Source: Ruminococcus sp.
GTDB lineage: Bacteria > Bacillota_A > Clostridia > Oscillospirales > Ruminococcaceae
Direction of reading: 5' to 3'
NCBI RefSeq assembly: GCF_016283395.1
Contig: NZ_JAEEMU010000056.1
Location: forward strand, 1 to 46,961
DNA: 46,961 bases
Both the position numbers and the translations under genes were made by a program. How positions within the stretch are numbered: the stretch's first letter is position 1; every line of letters begins with the position of its first letter. Of the stretch, positions 40,723-46,961 are shown piece after piece. The notes under the pieces were generated by a model, which did no database searches, had not been told where the DNA came from, and saw only the letters and a list, made by a program, of their open reading frames with translations.

Positions 40723-42246
40723 ATGAGAGGACAAAAAAAGATGTCTGCTATAAGCCTCGCGCTTATAATACAGCTTATTATAATGGTAGTGCTGTCTTTA
40801 GCTATCACAAAAACAATAAGCTCAACGACACGAAGCAATTCTATCCGCAATCTTGAAACAATTACTGAAGAACGTGCAAACATCATCGAAACATACGTAA
40901 GGAATGCCGAGGATAAGCTTACATACTTCAGCAAGGCAGGCGAAGTAAAAAAGCTCCTTCTCAATCCTGAAAACTCTGCACTTCAGGCTTCCGCTCAGGC
41001 TTATACCGAGGACTATTCAAAAGATATAGATAACCTCGAAGGACTCTGGATAGGCGAGTGGAACACTCACTGTATCGCACATACAAATCCCGAAACAGTC
41101 GGAATTACAACAAGAAAAGAAGAAACTTCCCTCCGCCAGCTTCAGGACGCACTGGTAAGTGCAGGCGACGGAGTATACAACACAGGCATTATAATCTCCC
41201 CTGCATCGGGTAAACAGATAGTATCAATGTATAAAGCCGTATACGGAGACAACGGAGATCCTGTCGGCTTCGTGGGACTCGGAATATACACAGAGGGGCT
41301 TGTAAATACACTCGATACACTCTCTATCAAAGGTGTAAAAGATGTTTCTTACACTATGATAAATGTCAAGGACGATAAGTATATATTCAATAAAAACTCA
41401 GACCTCATCGGTACTGAGACTACAAACAAGACTATCAAGTCCATATGCAAAGACCTTCGCGGCAACAGCAAGGACACGATAGGAAGCTTTGAGTATAAGG
41501 AAAACGGTACAAAATATATCGGTATCTACTCTTACATACCCGATTATAAATGGATGTTCATTCTCAATGATACAAAGAGCGAAGTTTATTCACTTTCGCA
41601 TCTCATGCGTATCTATATGGCTGCATTCGGCGTTGCTGTCATAGTACTTATACTTATATTCAACTTTATCTCCAAGAAGCAGGAAAAGGCAAATCAGAAG
41701 CTTGCTTCTACTATCATCAAGAGCAACAAAACCAAGGAATCTCTTTATACTGCTATGTTCAAGGATGTTCTTACAGAAGTACGAAACAGAATCGCTTTCT
41801 CAATGGATTTTGAAGAAAAGACAGCAGATCCAAAAGAGCCTTATTACTTCGTAATGTACAATATAAACGGTTTCAGCGATGTAAATACCCGCTACGGAAA
41901 CGATGTCGGTGACTGGCTGCTTGTCAGAACTGTTGATATCTTAGGTCAGGTATTCAAGGGCAGCAGGATATACCGTACAGGCTCAGATGAGTTCATCGTT
42001 GCTGTAAAGGGCAATATCAATGATATCGCATATACAGACGTTATCGAAGATGCTACAGACGCTTACAAACGTCTTACAGCAGGTCAGAATACCCCTATGG
42101 GTAGGATCAATTTCGAGTTCAGATCATCTGTCTGCAAGAAGAGCGGCGGTATCAATACTTCGATCATCACAGTCCTCAAGGACATGATAAATAAGAACAA
42201 AAACGCTACAGTTGGTCAGATCACTTACAATGACCTCGATTCATAA
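40723..42246 (+). CDS. Membrane sensor with Cache-like domain and degenerate GGDEF domain
   Basis: The 507-residue protein has a membrane span at about 10-32 and an extracytoplasmic sensor region (about 35-292) of dCache type, with IIISPASGKQIVSMYKAV. A second span (about 298-316), a short coiled segment and a GGDEF-like domain (about 345-500) follow. The signature is GSDEF (420-424) instead of GGDEF, and the first metal ligand of the usual DxDxFK is Asn (MYNINGF at 378-384). There is no RxxD inhibitory site. It may be an inactive diguanylate cyclase that binds nucleotide. GGGAGG precedes the ATG. It is co-transcribed with the deaminase-like gene. Confidence 0.8.
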   Translation: MRGQKKMSAISLALIIQLIIMVVLSLAITKTISSTTRSNSIRNLETITEERANIIETYVRNAEDKLTYFSKAGEVKKLLLNPENSALQASAQAYTEDYSKDIDNLEGLWIGEWNTHCIAHTNPETVGITTRKEETSLRQLQDALVSAGDGVYNTGIIISPASGKQIVSMYKAVYGDNGDPVGFVGLGIYTEGLVNTLDTLSIKGVKDVSYTMINVKDDKYIFNKNSDLIGTETTNKTIKSICKDLRGNSKDTIGSFEYKENGTKYIGIYSYIPDYKWMFILNDTKSEVYSLSHLMRIYMAAFGVAVIVLILIFNFISKKQEKANQKLASTIIKSNKTKESLYTAMFKDVLTEVRNRIAFSMDFEEKTADPKEPYYFVMYNINGFSDVNTRYGNDVGDWLLVRTVDILGQVFKGSRIYRTGSDEFIVAVKGNINDIAYTDVIEDATDAYKRLTAGQNTPMGRINFEFRSSVCKKSGGINTSIITVLKDMINKNKNATVGQITYNDLDS

Positions 42247-42254
42247 ATTCACTG

Positions 42255-42283
42255 TACCCCTGCTTTATGCAGGGGTATTTTTT
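42255..42283 (+). terminator. Rho-independent terminator of the deaminase-GGDEF unit
   Basis: The stem TACCCCTGC/GCAGGGGTA (42255-42263 with 42269-42277) is followed by TTTTTT. Confidence 0.88.
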
Positions 42284-42284
42284 G

Positions 42285-42314
42285 TTGACAAGCTCCTGCT
42301 CATCGTGATATAAT
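42285..42314 (+). promoter_or_regulatory. Sigma-A promoter of the AbiH-like gene
   Basis: TTGACA (42285-42290) and TATAAT (42309-42314) are 18 bp apart, 46 bp before ATG 42361; GGAGG lies upstream of the start. Confidence 0.78.
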
Positions 42315-42360
42315 TAGTAAAACTGACCTTTTTCTACATTTTTCGACGGAGGATTATACT

Positions 42361-43521
42361 ATGAATATTCTTGTTATCGGCAACGGTTTTGATCTCGCTC
42401 ACGGTCTGCCTACAAGGTATCAGGAGTTCTTGGAATTCATGGCTAATTATGACTGGCATATAATAAGGGGCAGCAATACTCCTATTATTGTGCTGGATAA
42501 AGATAACTATGACAAACTTTATAAAGATTATTTTATAAACTTGTCACCTGAGTTAAAAACTGAATATACTCAGTTAATAGAGAACAATTCATGGCTTGAA
42601 CATTTTATAATCAGATTAAGAGAAAATCTGAGAAACAAGGTGAACTGGATAGATTTTGAAGCAGAAATAGCTGATGTAATTCAGGAAATGGACAACATAA
42701 GAAAAAAACTATTAAACAACGAAGAAATAACAAATGATAAAAAAACTGAAAGTATAGAAACTGATTATGAAATAATAAAAAAAATAAGTCAGCCTTTAAA
42801 ATACGGTCTAAGTCTTAACGGTAATTCTTATTCGCTCCAGAGAGTATCGACTATAAAAAACGAACTCATCAAAGACCTGAATAAACTTATACGCTGCCTT
42901 GAATTATACCTTACTGATTATATTGATTACTATATTGATCACTTTATGGATCATAATAAAGACACAAAAATAGAACCGTTTAAAAGCACAAGGTTCGATC
43001 ATGTCCTTAACTTTAATTATACAAATACATATATAAAATTATACGCACCACATCTTTCAGGAAAATTCGAGAATGGTTTCTGCAACTACATACACGGAAG
43101 AGCCAAAAAAGAAAATAAAATCGAAGACTGCGACCTCGTCCTCGGAATAGGTGAATACCTTAAAGGTGATGAAAAAAATAACGATAACGAATATATTGAA
43201 TTCAAGAAATTCTATCAGCGTATATACAAAGGAACAGGCAGCGCATATACAAGGTGGTTAAATAAGGAACTGATCGATTATAATGAGCATGATCCTGAAA
43301 AAAGAATACACACTTATATTTATGGACATTCCCTTGCAACAACTGACGCAGATATAATAGCAAACCTTATAAGAAAATCTGACAAAACAACGATCTACTA
43401 TTACAGGAAGAGCGATCTGCACGATATTATCCTTAATCTTGTAAAGATAATCGGCGAGGAAGAGCTTATAAAACGCACCTCAGCCGAAAACCAATCTATT
43501 ATTTTCAACCCTAATCCATAA
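42361..43521 (+). CDS. AbiH-family phage abortive-infection protein
   Basis: The 386-residue protein starts with the AbiH hallmark LVIGNGFDLAHGLPTRY (residues 4-20), a Rossmann-like nucleotide-binding loop followed by the conserved LPTxYxxF. The later blocks FDHVLNFNYTNTY, NYIHG and the C-terminal YIYGHSLATTDADII match the family, named from a lactococcal plasmid gene giving abortive infection. The mechanism is not established. It is AT-rich, monocistronic, and lies about 4.7 kb outside the right end of the mobile element, so it is separate cargo. Confidence 0.85.
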   Translation: MNILVIGNGFDLAHGLPTRYQEFLEFMANYDWHIIRGSNTPIIVLDKDNYDKLYKDYFINLSPELKTEYTQLIENNSWLEHFIIRLRENLRNKVNWIDFEAEIADVIQEMDNIRKKLLNNEEITNDKKTESIETDYEIIKKISQPLKYGLSLNGNSYSLQRVSTIKNELIKDLNKLIRCLELYLTDYIDYYIDHFMDHNKDTKIEPFKSTRFDHVLNFNYTNTYIKLYAPHLSGKFENGFCNYIHGRAKKENKIEDCDLVLGIGEYLKGDEKNNDNEYIEFKKFYQRIYKGTGSAYTRWLNKELIDYNEHDPEKRIHTYIYGHSLATTDADIIANLIRKSDKTTIYYYRKSDLHDIILNLVKIIGEEELIKRTSAENQSIIFNPNP

Positions 43522-43531
43522 TCATATCGTA

Positions 43532-43560
43532 TTGACAAAACAATGTAATTATGATACAAT
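43532..43560 (+). promoter_or_regulatory. Sigma-A promoter of the leader-peptide/MFS unit
   Basis: TTGACA (43532-43537) and TACAAT (43555-43560) are 17 bp apart. Transcription should start near 43567 and give a leader of almost 200 nt before the MFS gene. Confidence 0.75.
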
Positions 43561-43592
43561 GATAAAAAATTCAAACGCAAGAGGCTGATAGT

Positions 43593-43685
43593 ATGTTTTG
43601 GAAAATCAGAAACGTACAACTGAAAAAAGGTTATTATTTCCCGACTGCGGGGATAGTGCGCCCTTTTTCAGCTTTAGCCAGCTAA
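43593..43685 (+). CDS. Leader peptide (30 aa) upstream of the MFS exporter
   Basis: ATG 43593 is preceded by AGAGG with 8-bp spacing and opens a 30-codon frame ending at TAA 43683-43685. The product has several Lys, Phe and Tyr and an end rich in small residues (FSALAS). It is too short to be an independent enzyme. It lies within a folded RNA: CTGAAAAA (43620) can pair with TTTTTCAG (to 43671), and CTTTAGC/GCTAAAG (43672-43687) surrounds the stop. A second hairpin downstream buries the ribosome site of the exporter. The arrangement resembles leader peptides of inducible resistance genes, where drug-stalled ribosomes change mRNA folding. Confidence 0.5.
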   Translation: MFWKIRNVQLKKGYYFPTAGIVRPFSALAS

Positions 43686-43720
43686 AGTTTGTAAAGGTAC
43701 TATAATATAATATGCGCATT

Positions 43721-43763
43721 ATCTCCTTAACTGCTTTTAAAATTCAGTTTAAGGAGATTTTTT
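43721..43763 (+). promoter_or_regulatory. Hairpin sequestering the MFS ribosome-binding site
   Basis: ATCTCCTTAACTG (43721-43733) pairs with CAG.TTAAGGAGAT (43745-43758) through 13 bp with one bulged T. The paired strand contains the AAGGAG ribosome site (43751-43756). Six Ts follow immediately and then the ATG, so the same hairpin could also act as a transcription attenuator. Confidence 0.65.
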
Positions 43764-44852
43764 ATGTTTAATATCAGAAAACAATTATCAAAGCTATATT
43801 TATCATCTGTTCTCGGCAATTTATCCCTTACAGGAGCATGGGTAGCCATACTCGCTGCAAGAGGCTTCACGCTGGTCGAAATAGGCATAGCCGAGACAAT
43901 ATTCCATATCACGAGCATTATATTCGAGCTGCCCTCGGGAGTCATGGCGGACGTTTTCGGCAGGAAGAAAATGCTCATAGTCAGCACTATTATGCAGATA
44001 CTGGGCAGTATCGCCATGATAGCTTCAAATGACCTGTTCATGGTATGTGTGGCTGTTGCTTTTCACGCGCTGTGTTATAACTTCTCATCGGGCACAGGCG
44101 ATGCTCTCGCCTACGACTCAATGAAAAAGGCACGTATACAAGGCAAATTCGAGAAATATGAGTCCAATCAGCTGGTAATATACCGCGTTTGCAGCGGCAT
44201 ATCCACTCTCTGCGCAGGTCTTGCCCTTGCAATAGGCTACAGGCTCGCATACAGTACAGAGCTCTTAACCTGCATGATACAGCTGTACGTCATATCCACA
44301 CTCAGTGAAGTCAACAGCAAAGGATTATCCCACTCCGAAAGCACAATGCAAAAAATACTTAGCTGTGTCAGGGAAAGTATTTCATTTCTAAAACAGGCTC
44401 GCAAGGCTCTCGGACTTATGCTGTGCAATTCTTTTGTGGGAGCTGTAGACATACTGCTGCTGTTCTTCCTACAGGCAAAGCTACCCGAAAAAGGTATACC
44501 GCAATGGGGACTTGGTCTTGCTCTGCTGTTTATGGAGCTCGGCGGCGTTGTAGGTTCAAGACTTATACTCAAATTCCCGAAAGTAAGCTATAAGGTCATA
44601 TTTATGATAACAACAGCCCTTGTGCTTACGGGAGTCGGCATAGAACACTCTGCAAGCTTTATTATAGCTGCATTGGGCGGATTTATCTCCGCAGTCGGCG
44701 ATGACGCACTACAAGTAAGGACAAATGCAAAACTGCAAAAAATGTTCCCCTCGGAACAGCGTGCAACTCTCACATCAGTGGAGTCATTCAGCTTCTCAGT
44801 TATAATGATAGTACTCTCTCCCCTTGCAGGCTTTGTTTTCACATACTGGTAA
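43764..44852 (+). CDS. Major facilitator superfamily exporter, drug-efflux type
   Basis: The 362-residue membrane protein has about 10-12 spans. The MFS loop 2-3 motif appears as GVMADVFGRKKML (about residues 56-68), and GDALAYDSMKKA (about 112-123) is typical of a group of Firmicute drug and tetracycline-like exporters. It should use the proton gradient to expel small molecules. The ATG lies 7 bp after AAGGAG, which is inside a strong hairpin, so expression is probably induced through the leader peptide upstream. The drug or signal cannot be read from the sequence. It is slightly shorter than a normal 12-span protein. Confidence 0.83.
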   Translation: MFNIRKQLSKLYLSSVLGNLSLTGAWVAILAARGFTLVEIGIAETIFHITSIIFELPSGVMADVFGRKKMLIVSTIMQILGSIAMIASNDLFMVCVAVAFHALCYNFSSGTGDALAYDSMKKARIQGKFEKYESNQLVIYRVCSGISTLCAGLALAIGYRLAYSTELLTCMIQLYVISTLSEVNSKGLSHSESTMQKILSCVRESISFLKQARKALGLMLCNSFVGAVDILLLFFLQAKLPEKGIPQWGLGLALLFMELGGVVGSRLILKFPKVSYKVIFMITTALVLTGVGIEHSASFIIAALGGFISAVGDDALQVRTNAKLQKMFPSEQRATLTSVESFSFSVIMIVLSPLAGFVFTYW

Positions 44853-44862
44853 AAATAATACA

Positions 44863-44897
44863 GGGAACGCCTTACAGAACAAGGCGTTCCCTTATTT
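44863..44897 (+). terminator. Rho-independent terminator of the MFS gene
   Basis: The 11-bp stem GGGAACGCCTT (44863-44873) with AAGGCGTTCCC (44881-44891) is followed by a T-rich tract. Confidence 0.85.
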
Positions 44898-44920
44898 TAC
44901 AGATATTGCTCGATTAATTC

Positions 44921-44944
44921 GGGCGGATAATATCCGCCCCTACA
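44921..44944. repeat. Palindromic repeat, GGGCGGATA type
   Basis: GGGCGGATA, A, TATCCGCCC (44921-44939) is followed by CCTAC. It is identical in its core to the copies at 15273 and 17594. It lies between the MFS terminator and the end of the minus-strand glycosyltransferase gene. Confidence 0.7.
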
Positions 44945-44953
44945 GTATTTTCA

Positions 44954-46711
44954 TTAATATAAAATAGCCGTAAAATAAACTAGTGAGGACAGTGCGGCAA
45001 ATACCACCGATGCGGCAAGCAGACCTGTTTTCATTACCTTTACGGCAGTCCTTCCGTCCTTTTCATCATCAGGTATAACAAAGCCAATGAAAAGAGCTCC
45101 GATAATAACAGTAGGCATAAGATAGCGGAAATTCATACTGCAAACGAACCTATAATTCATGGACAGCATATAAAGATTGCCCACAAGGATAGCATAGAAG
45201 CTTACGAAAAGAAGCTTCTGAACTTTGTCTGCCGCGCCCTTTCTGATAGTTCCAGCAATTATTGAAACGAAAGCAACTGCTGCAATGAAAGTGGCAAGCC
45301 AGAAAAGCAAAACGCAGACATTTTCCATATAATGCCTTGACGCAAAATTGTTTCCATTTATGAACTCGCCGAAAATGGAGTTCTTGAGAATAGCTATCAG
45401 CGGATTATGCTCGTTAAAGCCCTGTGGTGCGCCGTTTTCATCACGCCACAGCCAGTTCTCATAGACGTTTTTCACCTGAACAAGTGAAAAATCCGTGATT
45501 CGCTCCCAGAAAGTTATGCCTTTTATAGACTGATCCATTTCAGGGAGCTCCTGCACATAAGTAAGAGGTATGCCCCAGCGGATAAGTCCGCGCACAGGGA
45601 ACCAGAGCCCGATAGGAGCACATATACAGCCGAAAACAGAGAACTGTCCAACGTATTTCTTCCACGAGGTCTTGATATTCCTTATAAAAACAACAAGAAA
45701 TACAAGTGCGATAGGCGGTGCAACCAGAGCCGCTGAGAGCTTCGACATCATGCCCAGACCGATACAAAGAGCGATGCAGACAATGTTCCTCATGTTAGGT
45801 TCCTTGTACCATTTGAGGGTGAACCAAACAGCTCCCATAGTCAAAGCCCATGCGAGAGCGTCGTTGTTCACGAGGCTGCCGAGGAAAGTGAAGCATGGGT
45901 GAAAAGCCGTAATGATGAGCGGTATGTAAAGAGCCTTGCCGTCCAGCTTAAAATAGCGGAATATCTTGTATGCGGTAATGATTATGGTCAGTGCATAGAA
46001 CATGGTTAGTACCTGTATGGACTCCACAGCCTTGTCCATATCCATGCCGAAAATACCGTTCAGTATCTTTATCCATACCGCACTTAAAGCGTGATTCAGA
46101 GGTGGGTGGCAATACTGGGATATCCCCCTGTAATCACCGTCATAGAGATGATGATTGTAAAAAAGATACGCCACGTAGCCGAGGTGTCCGGGAGCTGCTT
46201 CATCGGGTGCTCCGAACCAGTTAACGTCATGCTGACGCTCATAAACGGAAGTTCCCAACACATAGGTAAGCTTCACAGTAAAGCTGATGCAGAATATCAG
46301 CAGGCAGTTAAACTGTCGCTTAAACTCCTTCCTGTAAAACGTAAAATACAATGCCAGCGAAAGAACAGTGCCAACTATCATGACAATTGCGAGCCTTTGG
46401 TTGAACGTCCTTACATAGGAAATACCAAGTACTCCTATGGCAGCTGCGGCAATAGTGAAAGGCAGCGATACCTTGATATCATAGTCTTTCCGTCCGCACA
46501 AAACAGCGATAACAAAGGCGGATACCACACAGTAAACGAGGAACAAAGCTCCTATGCCAAATCTTGACTCTTCCATTGCCGAAGCGTGAAAAGGCAGCAA
46601 GGCAAGCATACAGGCAATAAAAGCCGAAATATACGAATGTGACGATAAAAATCCGAATATACGCGAAACAATATCCTCTGTCCCGCTTTTGTTGGCATGA
46701 CTGATCTTCAT
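44954..46711 (-). CDS. GT39/GT-C-like polytopic membrane glycosyltransferase
   Basis: The 585-residue protein has about 12-13 membrane spans. After the first spans it carries a large outside loop with WFGAPDEAAPGH (about residues 166-177) and CHPPLNHALSA, matching GT-C enzymes of the PMT/GT39 class, in which an acidic pair in the first loop is catalytic. The lipid-linked sugar donor and the acceptor are unknown; surface glycan or protein O-glycosylation are the likely uses. The ATG 46711 has AAGGAG 8 bp upstream. It is the third polytopic envelope-glycan-type protein in the window, with the GtrII-like and YfhO-like ones. Confidence 0.78.
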   Translation of the reverse strand: MKISHANKSGTEDIVSRIFGFLSSHSYISAFIACMLALLPFHASAMEESRFGIGALFLVYCVVSAFVIAVLCGRKDYDIKVSLPFTIAAAAIGVLGISYVRTFNQRLAIVMIVGTVLSLALYFTFYRKEFKRQFNCLLIFCISFTVKLTYVLGTSVYERQHDVNWFGAPDEAAPGHLGYVAYLFYNHHLYDGDYRGISQYCHPPLNHALSAVWIKILNGIFGMDMDKAVESIQVLTMFYALTIIITAYKIFRYFKLDGKALYIPLIITAFHPCFTFLGSLVNNDALAWALTMGAVWFTLKWYKEPNMRNIVCIALCIGLGMMSKLSAALVAPPIALVFLVVFIRNIKTSWKKYVGQFSVFGCICAPIGLWFPVRGLIRWGIPLTYVQELPEMDQSIKGITFWERITDFSLVQVKNVYENWLWRDENGAPQGFNEHNPLIAILKNSIFGEFINGNNFASRHYMENVCVLLFWLATFIAAVAFVSIIAGTIRKGAADKVQKLLFVSFYAILVGNLYMLSMNYRFVCSMNFRYLMPTVIIGALFIGFVIPDDEKDGRTAVKVMKTGLLAASVVFAALSSLVYFTAILY

Positions 46712-46740
46712 TTCATTCTCCTTATTAAATCAGATAGTTA

Positions 46741-46769
46741 ATTTTATCACATTACAGAGTTCTTGTCAA
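46741..46769 (-). promoter_or_regulatory. Sigma-A promoter of the GT39-like gene
   Basis: On the minus strand, TTGACA (46764-46769) and TAAAAT (46741-46746) are 17 bp apart, 30 bp upstream of the ATG and just downstream of the rRNA terminator. Confidence 0.8.
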
Positions 46770-46770
46770 A

Positions 46771-46799
46771 TAAAAAAGGACTACAAGAAGTAGTCCTTT
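46771..46799 (-). terminator. Terminator of the rRNA operon
   Basis: On the minus strand, AAAGGACTAC pairs with GTAGTCCTTT around a 5-nt loop (46775-46799), followed by a T run (46771-46776). It directly follows the 5S gene. Confidence 0.88.
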
Positions 46800-46803
46800 G
46801 AGT

Positions 46804-46919
<116 letters not shown>

Positions 46920-46961
46920 TAAATATTATTGAAAACTTTTGAAGGAATAAAGCGTAATGCG

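Overview
This window most likely comes from a cellulolytic Ruminococcus (Oscillospiraceae, Firmicutes). The evidence is two secreted plant-cell-wall hydrolases, a GH5 cellulase and a CBM22-GH10 xylanase, each ending in a Thr-rich linker and a Ruminococcus-type dockerin. Further support comes from strong TTGACA/TATAAT promoters with 17-18 bp spacing, frequent TTG/GTG starts behind GGAGG sites, an L13-S9 operon, clostridial ChW repeats and a eukaryote/archaeon-type prolyl-tRNA synthetase. I cannot fix the species from the sequence alone.

Layout. 1-11.3 kb is envelope and secretion: a truncated GtrII-like membrane glucosyltransferase, a YfhO-family membrane protein with a charged helical tail, the GH5-dockerin enzyme, a CpsB-type phosphatase next to a CapD/EpsC-type sugar dehydratase (polysaccharide synthesis), and a FliB-like protein. 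11.4-15.3 kb holds two translationally coupled, membrane-anchored BspA-type leucine-rich-repeat proteins. 15.3-19.2 kb, minus strand, holds a free EF-Tu-domain-2 protein, a cysteine desulfurase, RNase HI and ProRS. 19.2-22.2 kb holds a small membrane protein and the CBM22-GH10-dockerin xylanase. A 500-bp gene-poor spacer rich in small palindromes leads to rplM-rpsI, preceded by an L13-type leader.

23.76-37.69 kb is a candidate integrative mobilizable element of about 13.9 kb. It sits at the last codons of rpsI, with a 14-bp direct repeat (attL 23757-23770, attR 37672-37685). The left arm (minus strand) carries the mobility and replication functions: a DUF3987 protein, a small HTH/excisionase-like gene, a small ORF, a CHC2 zinc-finger primase fragment, a structured oriT-like gap, a MobV-type relaxase and a tyrosine integrase. 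No type IV secretion genes are visible. A divergent, operator-rich control region separates this from the plus-strand cargo arm. The cargo comprises a DUF6076-type protein, a 702-aa protein with eight 70-aa zinc-ribbon repeats split 4+4 around a PD-(D/E)xK-like nuclease, a VbhA-Fic toxin-antitoxin pair, a GIY-YIG nuclease and a pair resembling KwaB-KwaA (Kiwa antiphage defence). A TnpV-like gene and a second HTH gene close the right end. The zinc-ribbon nuclease, flanked by near-duplicate promoter-bearing intergenic repeats, is the best candidate for an undescribed system.

37.7-46.96 kb returns to the chromosome, though it is still accessory in character. It holds a hypothetical gene, a secreted ChW-repeat protein, a deaminase-fold protein with a Pro-rich tail beside a Cache-degenerate GGDEF membrane protein, an AbiH-family gene, and an MFS exporter behind a leader peptide and a hairpin that buries its ribosome-binding site. 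A GT39/GT-C-like membrane glycosyltransferase and a minus-strand 5S rRNA close the window. All calls are by reading motifs; no database search or fold prediction was possible.
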